Shown here: positions 22,936-34,897 of the stretch, one piece after another | How positions within the stretch are numbered: the first letter of the stretch is position 1 | Layout of the letters: the number at the start of each line of letters is the position of its first letter | Translations under genes and position numbers: made by a program | NCBI GenBank assembly: GCA_020881915.1 | Contig: JAJFPB010000005.1 | Span: forward strand, 1-64,000 | Direction: 5' to 3' | Source of the DNA: Paramyrothecium sp. XJ0827 | Taxonomy: Eukaryota > Ascomycota > Sordariomycetes > Hypocreales > Stachybotryaceae | DNA length: 64,000 nucleotides | The notes under the pieces: generated by a model | What the model was told of the DNA's origin: nothing | Database searches by the model: none | The model's input: the letters and a program-made list of their open reading frames with translations, nothing else

Positions 22936-24590
22936 ATGTCACAATCAAATAATGAAGCTAATATGCTTCTCGCTCTTCGGGCCCTTCAAAATGACCCGAA
23001 ACTGGGTCTACGACCCGCCGCAAGATTATACCAGGTGGATTATTATGCCCTTCGTCGCCGACAGAGGGGCATCCAGTCTCGGCGCGATACCATCCCCAAC
23101 TCACGGAGACTATCCGATCTAGAGGAGCAGATTATTGTCCAGTTCATTCTCGACCTGGATTCGCGAGGATTTCCCCGCGACTGCGTGGTGTTGAAGAAAT
23201 GGCCAACCGACTGCTCGCTGACCGCGACGCGTCACCTGTCGGCAAGCGCTGGGCTTCCAACTTCGTCAGGCGACAACCAGAGCTCAAGACGCGTTTTTTC
23301 GTAAATATGACTATCAGAGGGCTAAATGCGAAGATCCAACCATTATTCGCAATTGGTTCCGGCTCGTGGAGAACACAATCGCGAAATATGGCATCGACCT
23401 AGCCGATATCTACAACTTTGATGAGACCGGCTTTATGATGGGCATAATTGCAAGCGGAATGGTCGTCACAGGTGCAGATAGGCGTGGAAACCCGAAATCA
23501 GTCCAGCCTGGAAACCGGGAATGGGTTACAGTCATTCAGGCGATTAATGCCGAAGGCTGGGCGATCGCGCCGTTCATCGTGGTCGCGGGCCAATATCACC
23601 TCGCAAGCTGGTACCAGGAAAGCAACCTTCCGGGCGACTGGGCTATTGCGACAACTCAAAATGGTTGGACCGACAATGAGACCGGCCTTGAGTGGCTAAA
23701 ACACTTTGACCGGCATGCCAAGGCCCGATCAACCGGTCGCTATCGTCTTCTGATCCTCGATGGGCATGGAAGTCACCACTCGGTTGACTTTGAGAAATAT
23801 TGTGAAGATAACCATATCATTACGCTGTGTATGCCGCCTCATTCGTCTCACCTACTTCAGCCTCTTGATGTCGGGTGCTTTGGGCCGCTCAAAAAGGCAT
23901 ACGGTCGAGAAATAGAGCATCTGATCAGGTGCTCTATAACCCACGTTTCTAAGACTGAGTTCTTTCTGGCATTTTACGCCGCCCACCAAGCCGCCATAAT
24001 AATAGAAATTAATATCAAAGGGGTTTTAGAGGGGCCGGGCTTGTTCCTTTAAACCCAGAAAGTGTCATATCGAAGCTTGATGTGCAGGTACGAACTCCAA
24101 CACCGATTGAGGAGGAGGCCGGCCTCCCCGACCCTTGGGTGCCCAAGACGCCAAAGACGGTCCTTGAGGCTACCTCTCAATCTGAATACCTTGAAAGACG
24201 AATCAGAAGGCACCAGGAAGCTCCCCAGCATCTATTGTTGATGCGCTTAAGTCATTTTCTAAGGGAACGAAGGCGATAATGCATCAAATAGCATTATTAA
24301 AGTCTGAGAACCAGATCCTTCGACAGGCAAATGAGACTCTTAGCAAGCGGCGTAGGGCAAAAAGAACCCGGCTACAGAATGGAGGGAAGATGACTATAGG
24401 TGAGGGAAGGGATGAGATTGATCAGAGAGACGTTGATGCGCAGATAATGGCTGGATTGTTGAGAAGTGGTGGTCGAGGGAGGTCAGCACTGGCGAGAGAA
24501 AGGCGCTGTAGAACCTGTGGAAATACCGGACATAATTCAAGAACATGTCAGATAGTTGTGTTAGTATCTGAAGAAGACGATAGTGATTAA
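22936..24590 (+). pseudogene. pogo/Fot1-type transposase, copy 2, four frameshifts
   Basis: Same architecture as copy 1: MSQSNNEANMLLALRALQ start, helix-turn-helix region, NFDETGF, LILDGHGSHHS, QPLDVGCF, and a C-terminal CCHC knuckle CRTCGNTGHNSRTC. Frame changes occur at 23170-23176 (TTT/CCCC), 23294-23299 (six T), 24020-24023 (GGGG) and 24223-24226 (CCCC). Each is one missing base. Adding four bases makes the length divisible by three and gives 552 residues, against 550 for copy 1. The proteins are clearly homologous but not near-identical, so the two elements are distinct families rather than a duplication. No in-frame nonsense change typical of RIP is seen. Confidence 0.92.
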
Positions 24591-24648
24591 TTTTAATTGA
24601 TTAGATGTTTTGTAGTGATTTTAAGTAATGTTCTATTTTAATGGTGTG

Positions 24649-24696
24649 AATTTTTGGTGCACTCGCTTGGTTGGTGCACTCGCTTATCATGTACGT
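24649..24696 (-). repeat. right terminal inverted repeat of pogo copy 2
   Basis: Perfect inverse of 22838-22885, ending ATCATGTACGT, followed by TA. Confidence 0.95.
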
Positions 24697-24800
24697 TATA
24701 AGCTACTATAAGTAGCCGAGCTAATTATATAACCTATTATATAATCTTAGTAATAGTAGTAATAATAGGTCTTTTATTCTTAGTACCTAGGAGGATTAGA
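24697..24800 (+). repeat. dispersed repeat B, copy 2, right part
   Basis: Continues repeat B after the pogo insertion (AGCTAATTATATAACCTATT, GTCTTTTATTCTTAGTACCT). RIPped DNA ends near 24900. Confidence 0.75.
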
Positions 24801-25194
24801 ATATATATATATATTTTCTTACCTCTAATCTAATACCTAATATTTAATTTACCTCTTACTATAGCATAATATACCTATCTATATAGAGAAGTATCCTTAG
24901 GTATACTTGCTCCCCAGAAAGCAGCAAGTAACTGTGGCAGCTTGGGCAAACCAAGCGCCTTCTCATTAGGCGTTGATGCTATCATAATATGTCACAATGT
25001 GTGCATTGATCCATTAAAAACGGCATGCACTGCTCTTGGACTGGGTGTTGTTCACATTACCGGCAGCCAATATAACCCTTCGCAGAAATCGAGGCTTGGC
25101 TCGCTCGCTTACATCTTTGGCCCCCCTTCTCCACAAATTAAAACCATGGCCCCGCTGCTTCATAAGACAATGGAATCATGTATTCTATTGTACC

Positions 25195-26635
25195 CTACTG
25201 CCAAGTATAACAGTTCTCAGCGATGGGAATGTAGATATTATAGATAGTCTTGGACCACAGAGTGGAGACAAAAGCAAGGACGCTGAAAGCAAAATCACTC
25301 TTGACGCTCAGTCCCTGTGCGCAAACCTTGTCGCTGGGAAACCCAATCGTGCCTGGTGCTTCGATGGTCTGGCTGGCAGTAAAGGCAAACTCGTTGTTGA
25401 AGCGAGGACGAGCCGTGACACCGGCGCTGAGGTCTACGACGCCACCCAGAACCTCGACGATGAGCTGAAAGGTAACATCGATCCACGCATCGGCCTTGGC
25501 ACGGGCACGCTGGGAGAGGTCGAGCTTGGCGTTGTACACGGGCTTCCAAGGGGAGATGCTGGTCTTGGAGGTGTCGAGAAAGTCGAGGTGGACGACACCG
25601 TTCTGCAGACCTGCGCCGGCGGTTCCCTTGACGGTGACACCGGCTTCAATGTCAATGTCGAGGCCAATGCCAAAGATTAGCTCGGGCCCGAGGCTGATGA
25701 TGCCGGGCACGTCGATGATCATGTATGAAAGCTGGCCAGGGGTGTAGGTGAAGCTGTCCCGATATTCGGCCGTGACGGCGATGGTGATGCCAATTTCAGC
25801 ATCGAGGCTGGAGCTGACGTCGACGTACAGCTGCTTCAGCTTGACACCCAGAACGTCGTAGTCCAGGAAACCAGAGAAGGTGATGCTGGCAGTGATTTCG
25901 GCCGAGTCGGCAGTAACGTCAAGGTAAGGCGGGAACGAGTAGATTGACGTGGACCTGGGAAAGCCAACGGTGCCCTCAATGGTCAAGCCCTTCTCGTCAA
26001 TCTTAATGCCACGCTCGTCCAGCCGCCTCCTGGTGACGGTCTGGCGCTTCCTGGCGGCGGGGACACCCTCGAAGGTGATGGCCGTGTTGGCTAAGCAAGG
26101 TCAGATTAGAGGCAACAAAACGACAATCTCGTTGGGGACACAACATACTAGCCGTGCTGGCAACATCCTTCTTCTCCGCATGCGCGACGATGGTCAACGC
26201 CTTGGCGTCGCCGCTAATGCGCTGAACAAGAAACACTCCGCGCTCGGTGTCCGAGTCACAGGCACCAAAGTGGTTCGTGAAGAAGACGAGATCGCCCTTG
26301 CCCGTCCAGGTCTCGACGGCTGCCGCAAAGCCCTCTTCAGAAGAAAACGAGACGGAGATTGTGTCGTTTGTGCAGCTGACCTGGGTGATAGATGCGACAT
26401 CCTCCAGAAGCACGGCAGGCTTCTGCATGTCGAGCTCGACATGAACTAAGGGATCGACGTCGACTCCGTAGTTTAGCTCGACCTTCTTGCTGGGAGTCAC
26501 CGCCGGTTCATCCGCACGTCGATGCGGGCCCTTGACATTGGGCACCGGCTTCAAGATGGTAACCTCTTGAATAGTTTTGGCCAGGGTCGTGCCGCCCAAC
26601 AAGGCCATAGCCAAAGCGTAGCGAAGGGCATGCAT
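25195..26635 (-). CDS. secreted DUF7029/DUF7223-type protein
   Basis: Two exons (26635-26149, 26090-25195) joined over a 58-nt intron (26148-26091) with GTATGT donor, CTAAT branch site and TTAG acceptor; the sum divides by three and gives 460 residues. A signal peptide (MHALRYALAMALLGGTTLAK) is followed by a first domain (about 45-170) with PLVHVELDMQKPAVLLEDVA, ITQVSC and ERGVFLVQ, typical of DUF7029. A basic linker with RKRQTVTRRR resembles a processing site. The second domain (about 200-460) has SIYSFPPYLDV, DVPGIISLGPELIFGIG and VEVLGGVVDLSAGV, typical of DUF7223. Such proteins are extracellular in fungi; their role is unknown. Clean frame, normal codon use. The family assignment is from recognised sequence pattern, not a search. 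Confidence 0.82.
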
Positions 26636-26725
26636 GATGACAGGGAATGCTCAGGTTGTCAAGTTGGAGTAGACACTATACCAAGTGCGCTGCCTTGTCG
26701 CGGAGTCCACGAAGCAAGGTCGGTG

Positions 26726-26734
26726 CTTATATAT
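26726..26734 (-). promoter_or_regulatory. TATA box of the DUF7029/7223-type gene
   Basis: TATATAAGC on the minus strand, about 92 nt before the ATG at 26635. Confidence 0.55.
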
Positions 26735-28700
26735 TGCGGCATAACATGTAACCGTGTCTACCACGTATAACCAACACACTGCAATTCTACCTAATGTGAA
26801 GTTCAGTCAGCCTTTATGGCCTTGAAGTCTTGTTTGAAGGCATAAATGCGGCCATTTGGGGCACGTGGACGATTCTAATGCAACTCAACTCGGACAGAAG
26901 CCTCATGCTGGGTGGTGTCCCTATCCCACGATCACATGTAATATGAAATGAGTTATATTCCGGTGGGGTTGGTAGCGAAAACACCGAGCCAGGGTTTCTC
27001 TCCCACCTAATCATTAACGAGTCACCGTTAGTGGATTCGTTTATCAACAAAGCAGCCTGCTCCCTGTCCATGTTCCACTCTAGCCAAATACATTGAATTC
27101 TTGGCGGACTTTGCTATAGCAGAGTTGCCAAGTTGGAGAGATATCTCCTGCCTAACGGGCTTAGAATGCATGATAACAAACCCATCAAAAGGTTGGGCGA
27201 GGCAGTAAGGGGACGACATCAGAGAGGACCTGAGCCAAGACCATATGCAGTGTTCCACTCTACGATGGAGTTGCAGGTACTCGGTGTGGTACGGAAACAT
27301 CCCGAGGTAGCGGCATAATTAGCATGGAATGGCCTGCGTGATCCGGCCCAGTTAGGCAGGTGTCCTACAGTGCATGTCGGCTCTCGAGCTCCATAGAGCA
27401 TCGCCCTCATTTGCCCGAGAGGCGGGAGAGAGCCTGCTGCATTCAGGGTACTCACCATGGAGTGGATATTGCTATCGCAGGCAAGCCAACCCAAAGAACC
27501 TGGCCTCTGGTTGAACTGCATGACCAGCTGCCAAGTCCATTCTACACTCCTGTGTGTGCACATCCAGCAAAGTACAGGCAATTGATTTGTGGCAGGGATA
27601 GAAATGAACGTTTTTTATCAATCTATCATTTGTTGTGAAGGGCTCATAGATGGTGCATTCGACAAAAGGTCATGGAGAGTGGTGGGCGTCCACCTTCCCA
27701 TGACACCTGCTTCCGTGCCTCAATAATGTGTTGAGCCAGGGGTCTCACTAGTGCATCACCCTGCTGCGTTAGAAGATTAGCTACTGCGGGGCGAAGTCGG
27801 GCGCAAGGATAAGAAGAAACTCTCGGATATGTGGTAGTAAGGCTGCATCGTGTATTATCTGCCAAGGCGAGGGGTTTTCCTGTCTAGGCAAGGAAAGCTG
27901 CCCGTTTCGGTAGTACGTTCGGTGGTCACATCGACACGGGCTAGTGGTGATCATAATCGTCTCACTAGCGAGTACGAGACTAGGAACTGGCCAATGTCAG
28001 GAGGCAGCAATTGCAAACCATGTGGACACTTTTGTAATTGCATAATCAAGAATGAGCGAATGCTCTCGCAGCTCTGCCAGCAGGGTCGTATCCAAGTTGC
28101 AAGCTTGGCATAAAGTCCAAAGTGCCCTTTTCCCTCCGGAAAGATGGATGTCCATATCCTGGATTCCTGATGGGGGCGCCTGTATGCCAATCGATGTTGA
28201 GGTCCATCACCCTGCCCAGGACTGCGTGCATGATAGCGCCTGATTGTCTTGTAGATAGAACCTTGATTGGGCTTATGAGTAGCCTATCTGCGTAAGCACG
28301 GAGCAGCGGTTCGGTGATCACCGACCGTTTCCGAGTAGGGTTCTTAATACGGAATTTGTGCTGTTAGAGCTCAATTTCGAGGCTTACCTGCCGAGATGTC
28401 ACAGTATTCCTGCTTGTCATCGACATATTGGAGCCTTGAAATCTGCCCTTTCGTGGGACTAGTTTCCCATAAATTACATATCACTTCCTGGTTGCATTGC
28501 TTCTGGCTTTTCCATGCTCTTCTGTCTTTAGGGACGGTCCTTATAAACAATAATTCTTGTGATGACCATTTCTTACCTTATTGTTTTAAGTCTTGTCATA
28601 TCCAAAGTTTAGCTCCCACAGACGTACTTAAGTCTGCTAATTATAGCTGCAGATCTAGGCCAATTGTCTTATAAGATATTAAAGGGCGGAAGAATCTAAG
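26735..28700. other. gene-free DNA of normal composition
   Basis: Short open frames exist on both strands but none shows a recognisable motif, signal peptide or consistent intron-exon pattern. The DNA is not RIPped. It may hold an old decayed gene or a non-coding RNA. Composition becomes AT-rich after about 28700. Confidence 0.45.
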
Positions 28701-30658
28701 GGAGGATCTACTTTCCTCATTGAGAGGCGTTCATATTGTCGGTTGTCTTGCCAGATCTACAAGCCATGATGGAGCACTTCCTAGCAAGGGTACATCTAGA
28801 GGTAGAATGGCTTCATAATAAGATTCAAAAGAGTTTAGATAAGTTAGAACTCCATCTACTTGTAAGATGAATTAACTGGATGGAATAACTAATAATAGTA
28901 GCCTCTTCTCCTTAATAAGTAATTGCTTAAGTTAAAAGTAGCTAACTATGCCCTACTAGGTGCGTTCTAGTGGCCAAATGTATTGTATAAGTACCTCTAC
29001 GTTCTTCTTAAACTAGGTATAATCTGCTTTTACATTCGTATAGTAAATCAGGACTAATAAAGAATTAGCTATTTTACTAGGACGATAGTAAGTCATTATG
29101 TTCTGATAACTATATCTCCTGCTTACTCCAGGATCGTAGAAATTAATAGCCAGGAGTTCTTGTCCTTATTACATGATTTTATCCTCGTCGAAATATTATA
29201 AAGGAACCATTAGGTACCTTAAAGCATTATTAAAGAGAGATAAATATAGAGAACTCTCCTATATCTTAATTAATCCCCTTATTAGAGGCTTTAAATTAAT
29301 TAGAAAAGCTATACTTAATAGAACTACTAAATATAAGTAGTTTACTTTACTTTAATTAAAGTAGAAATTTTTAAAGAACTATACTAATATCTCTTAATAG
29401 GGCAATAAAAATCATTTCTTTGGGGTCTATATAGCTATATTAAAATAGCCATAGAACAGTAAGTATTATAAGCTAAGGGAAGGCTACTCTCTTTAAATAA
29501 CTACCTAGTATAGTAAATATATATAGAGAGTATAATACCTACTCTTTTAATTTATAAGTAAGTATAGGCTTAGTTATATATAGTAGGGTTCTAATATAAG
29601 ATTATTAGATATATAATTAGTATTTATCTACCTAATTATTTAATTTAAAGCAAAGTCTTATAGGCTATTTGCTATAAAATAAATATAAATATATATATAT
29701 AAGAGTTTTTATTATATGGGCTCAGTAGACTACTAAATGGTCTAGAACCAATAATATTCTCCCGGTCAAGAAAGAGGTTAATACTAACATAGTATCTATA
29801 TTTAGGAGCAAGAATAAATTAACTTACTTATCCCATTATTAGTACGGGGAGGTAGATCCATTTAAGATACTATAGATTAAGTAAGTAGTATTCTAAAAGC
29901 CTCAATTAAATGGTTTAATATTACAGAAGAGTATCTACTTAAATAGTATCTGCTAAATACTTAACTTCACTGTAACTTATAGCTTTTTATAGATATTAAG
30001 ATATAAGATAATTAAATATTAAGATATAAGAAAAATTAGATATTAAGATATAAGGAAGATTAGGACCTTATATTTCTATTTCTTCTAAATATTATAAATA
30101 ATATTTTTAAGGTATTATTAATTCTTTAAAGTAATTAAAAGATTAGAGGTAGAAATAAGTATATTACTAAGAAACTAACTAAGAGAATTAATTAATAAAA
30201 TTAGGGTATAAAGAAGCTAGAAAATTAAGGTAATTAGAAGATTAAAGTAACTAGAAAATTAAGGTAATTAGAGGATTAGAATATAGGGCTCTAATATATA
30301 CTATAGCTTATATAGAGATTAAAGTAATTAGAAGATTAGGGTAGCTAGTATTATAAAGTACCTAGTAACTTAAAATATAAAGTAACTAAAGAATTAACTA
30401 AAAAATTAAAATAACTAGAAAATTAAAGTAATTAGAAGATTAATTACTTAATTAGGAAATACCTAAAAAAGATATATATTTTTCTTTCCTTAAGTAATTA
30501 GTTTTCTTTATATAAACTAATCCTAAGAAATTTATTACTAATATTTTATTTAATTAATAAAATTCTAAAATAATTCTAAGAAATTTTTTAGAAAATATTA
30601 TTATTTTTCTAATATTCTTAAATATTACTAGTAAAATTCTAAGAAATCTAGGAAATTT

Positions 30659-30797
30659 CCTTTCTATTTTTCTAGCTAATTATTAGCTACTAAGGATTTA
30701 ATTATTATTTACCTCTTACCTTTAAGTAAATCCCTTTTTTTCCTATATAAAATTAATTATTATTTACTAGCTAATATTTCCTATAACTATAAGAGAA
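30659..30797 (+). repeat. ~135-bp dispersed repeat, copy 1
   Basis: Contains CTAATTATTAGCTACTAAGG and ends TATTTCCTATAACTATAAG. Copies 2 and 3 are at 41535-41668 and 41946-42080, same orientation. Confidence 0.75.
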
Positions 30798-32030
30798 AGA
30801 AAGAAACCTATATATATAATAGAAATTAATAACCTTAAGTATATTTAATACTAGGCTATAAGACTTAGCCTTAGAAGGGGAAGTATTATATTATAATTTA
30901 ATCTAAAGTTATAATTAAATTATAGAATAATTATATAATATTATATTAAGAAATTTATTAAAATAATCTAAATTTAAGAATTTTAAATAAGGACTTAGAT
31001 ATAATAAAAATAATTTAATAGGAAAATCTAATACCTAGAACCTTAGATATAATAATAATAAAGTTAATAATAAAAATATATAATATATTATAGGTACTTA
31101 TAAGACTTAAGCTATCTATTTTAATAGGAACTTAATAGAGCTATTAAGATATTACTATACTACTAAGGTCTTTATTAAATATACCTAAATAAATCTTATA
31201 GCTATAACTATAGTAATACTAATAATAAAGCTAAAGTTAATATAAGTTCTAGATATAATAATAATAAAGTTAATAATAAAGATATTTATAATAAATATAA
31301 TATACTATAGGTACTTATAAGGCTTAAGCTATCTATTCTAATATATAGGAACTTAATAGAGCTATTAAGATATTACTATACTACCAAAGTCTTATAGCTA
31401 TAGCTATAGTAATATTAGTAGTAAAGCTAAAGTTAATATAAGTTCTATAGTAATATATATTACCTAGTCTTAATGAAGTTAAATTAAACTATAGTAATAA
31501 AGTTATTTTTTAGTATTAATAAATACTATTACTTAAAGATATAAGATTATATATTATAGTATATTTAGATATACTTTAGGGCCTTAAAGCTTATAAAGAT
31601 TATATAAGGTAGTTATTAGAATATATAAAATAGTAACTATTTTAGTCCTTATAAGGCACTAATAACTATATAAGGAGCCACTACTCCCTTGTAGCTAGAG
31701 CTCTTTAGAGATTAACTCTTATAATTACCCCCTATAGTACTTTACTTAAAGGATAGTAGTATAAAAATCTACTTATGCCCTGCTTATTATAGCTAAAATC
31801 TCCTATAGATCTTTTTATTACTAATACTAATACTAGAAGAGCTACTTAATCTATTACTTATAATCCTAATATTTATTAAGATCTCTTAAATTTCTATATT
31901 AAATCTAGAGCTACTTCTAATACCTAATAAATAAGATTACTTAAGTAGAGGAAGCCTTAGTAATAAAGCTAAATACTAACTAATATAGAAGACCTTAAGA
32001 TAGCTAAAGTAAATATAAAAGTAAGTATAA

Positions 32031-32110
32031 GCTATAATATAATTTAAGAGCTATAATATAATTTAAGAGCTATAATATAATTTAAGAGCTATAATATAAT
32101 TTAAGAGCTA
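32031..32110 (+). repeat. 19-bp tandem repeat, four copies
   Basis: GCTATAATATAATTTAAGA starts at 32031, 32050, 32069 and 32088, with a partial unit at 32107. Units are identical, which is notable in otherwise RIP-scrambled DNA and suggests expansion after RIP. Confidence 0.9.
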
Positions 32111-32225
32111 TAAAAGAAAACTAATTTTAAAGAAATAAAGAAGAATCTAAGTAAATTTAAAAATAAGCTATATTTCTTAAAAAATAAGGCCTATAATCTA
32201 AAGATTAAGAGAAGTATAGAGAAAA

Positions 32226-32831
32226 TATCACAACCTAACCCAAGGCCATAACTAAACCGTAGAAAACCACGTAATATAATATGTAACCCCAATACTAATC
32301 CGGGGCTACTAGCCTTAAAGAAAGGCTAGCCTTGCAGCGCTAGTATAATGCCTAAGGCCAGCCCTAATGTACTAGCCCAAAGTAAATACTAGTACAAAAG
32401 AAGGGCCAGAAGTAAAGGATTAATAATAAAGGGCTAATAAAGAAAATATCTAATATAGATAGAGACCTATATAGAAGAAGATTCCTACAAATAGTAAAAA
32501 CGCACGGGAATAGATCGAGGGATTATAATCCAACTATAATCTAGAACAGGATTAATAGATTATAGCTACTAAGTAATCTAGTGCTCTAAGGAAAGGAAAC
32601 TATATATATAGATAGGAGGTTCTATATATTATATCTAGACTAGAACCTACTAGCTATTAATAATATATAATCCCTAAGATAACCTTTATTATACTATTCT
32701 CTTATAGACTAGTAATAATTCCCTTATATACTTTAGATACTTTCCTATTATTCTATCTAAGGATAAACAGACCCCAAATAATCCTTAGTTACCCTATATC
32801 TCTTAGTATAAGGCTACCCTTAATTATTATA
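32226..32831 (+). repeat. Gypsy 5' LTR
   Basis: Begins TATCACAACCTAACCC, a RIPped form of TGTCACGACCTGACCC as seen by comparison with other LTR copies; ends ...TTAATTATTATA. Same length as the 3' LTR. Confidence 0.9.
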
Positions 32832-33299
32832 TATTAATAGCTCTTATTCTAAGTAATGCTATTGTACCTAAAGCAATATTAAAAATAGTAGGTAAGTCAA
32901 CTAAGCTAACCCCCAAGGGAAAGGAGGTAGCCCGCCCTACAGCACCAAGGCCTCCGCCTACTAAAATTACTCCCAAGAAAACCCCCTCAGGAAATAATAT
33001 CATTATAGGTAAGGATCTGGCCTTATAATCGGACTCTAATAATAATAACGAAATTACTGCCTTATAAGCTAAAGTCTAGGAGGATATCTAGATTACTAAT
33101 AAAAAGCTTAATTAACTCCAAGATAATATCCTTAATACTTAATAAGCCTATGAGCTTAAGTAACTTATTAAGACCCTAAAGAAGAAGATAGCTAATATAG
33201 TATAACTCCACGCAGAGGAATCTAAGAAAAACAGGGAAATACTTAAATAACTCTAGAATATAAACCTCAGCGGAGCCATAGGGGCCCAGAAAAACAAGG

Positions 33300-34200
33300 G
33301 AGCTATTCTATAAACCAAAAAGCCCAAACCCTTTAATAACACCCCAAGCAAGCTCCAAACATTTATTATATCGCTTAAAGTATACTACCTAGATTACCCC
33401 TTACTCTTTATATAAGACCATAATAGGGTTATATTTGTAGCTTGTAATTTAACTAGGAAAGCACAAACCTAGTTTAAGCCCATACTTCAAGACTACATTA
33501 ATAATACTTCTATCTTCTAGATAGACTACACTAAATGTATCTTCGTGAGCTTCTAGAAATTTAAGGAAGAAATTGGACGCATTTTCGGGATAACTAATAA
33601 AATATAGGATACTAAGAGAGCCCTTAACTTACTTAAATAGACTAGGTCCTACACTAAGCTTATTACCAAATTCCTCTATATTACCGCGCCACTCCATTAG
33701 CTAGAGGATATCCTAAAGAAAACCTTCTATAATAGAATTAAACCTAATATAAAAGATAAACTTATTAAAGTTAAATATAATAAAGTCTTACTATTGGAAT
33801 ATATATATAAAGTAGTAGAGATTAATAATTGTAATTAGGAATACTAGAAGGAAAGGGGGCAAGAAGATAAGGTAAAGAAATTTAAAACCCCCTATTAGGT
33901 AAATTAAGGAAAGAAGAAATTTATCCCTATAAGCTATAGAACTACAGTAGGACCTATAGAAATCAATATTATCTAGAAATAAGAAAAAGACTTCTTCTAC
34001 TATAACTATAGGAAAAAGGGATATTATATATAGGACTATAGAAGTAAGCCCTAAGATAGAAAGAAAACCTATTTCTAGCTAATCTAAGAAGACCGGCGTA
34101 ATATTAATATAATTAAAAAACAATTAATTAATATTATTACTAAATAGGAACCCACTAAGAATATCCCTAACCAACAAGTAATAATTAAAGATATCTCCAA
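33300..34200 (+). pseudogene. Gypsy gag relic
   Basis: Plus-strand translation shows a long capsid-like stretch with stops, then a degraded CCHC zinc knuckle near 33990-34040 (DFFYYNYRKKGYYI, where relatives have C-x2-C-x4-H). The Cys codons were converted to Tyr, as expected for TGC to TAC by G-to-A mutation. Confidence 0.7.
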
Positions 34201-34897
34201 TATTACCAGCCTAACCAACTTACTAAGAGGAACCCCCATAGTTAGTAAACCCTTAAATAATAAATTAGAATTAAGTACAAGTACCGCCGGAGGCGCCCCA
34301 CTCCCACTTAATTATATACTAGTTGAGGCCAGAACTAAGCAATATAACCTACTCTTTAGAAATTAGAAAATATATATCTAAGCAATAATCACAAAGGCAG
34401 CCATAAGCCTATAAGAAGTAAGATTTACTATTAACTCTTAATATAACCCCCTATTTAACCCTAATTACTACAGATATAATAAAATCTTATAGGTATCTTA
34501 TGTAGTACACCAATACCTAATCCACCTTATAGCTAAAGCAAAATAAAATATATTTCCTATGTACATATAAGGTACCAAGATAGAAAACCCCTACATATTT
34601 AAGGAAATGCCCTACTAGGAGGTTAAGATATATTACCTTAGGTATTAAATTATAATCCTTAGACTAAGTAAGAAATATCTTAAAGAATATTACTTTAAAG
34701 TAGAAGAAACCTATAAAACTAATAAATATTAAATATACTACTAGGTAAAGATTAACTAACTCCATAGACTCTAAGGTAAGTATAGAAGAGAGTATACCTA
34801 GTTAGAAAATGTACTTCTAAATAAAGACTACAAATATATTAAAATAGTAATCTTATAGTTTCTTAATGGGCTCCTAAGAAGGGAATACCACTGTAGG

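Larger units (their letters stand above)
22838..24696 (+). mobile_element. Fot1/pogo-type DNA transposon, copy 2 (1,859 bp)
   Basis: Perfect 48-bp terminal inverted repeats (22838-22885 and 24649-24696) flanked by TA. Joining the flanks and removing one TA restores GTCTATATAAGCTACTATA, which exists uninterrupted at about 20334, so the insertion site is proven within the window. The terminal doublet is AAGCGAGTGCACCA, different from copy 1 (AAGCGAAAGTCACAA), although transposases are similar and the first seven bases, ACGTACA, are the same. Not RIPped. Confidence 0.95.
28701..32220. repeat. RIPped AT-rich repeat block
   Basis: High TpA content, stops in all frames. It includes imperfect tandem motifs (ATTAAGATATAAG near 29995, 30017 and 30041; TTAAGGTAATTAGAAGATTA-like units at 30215-30440) and a direct copy of the 19.3-kb repeat (30950-31850). 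No gene is visible. Confidence 0.6.

Noticed and set aside
24942..25680. open frames on the plus strand over the DUF7029/7223-type gene
   Set aside because: Antisense shadows of a gene with clean splice sites and signal peptide.
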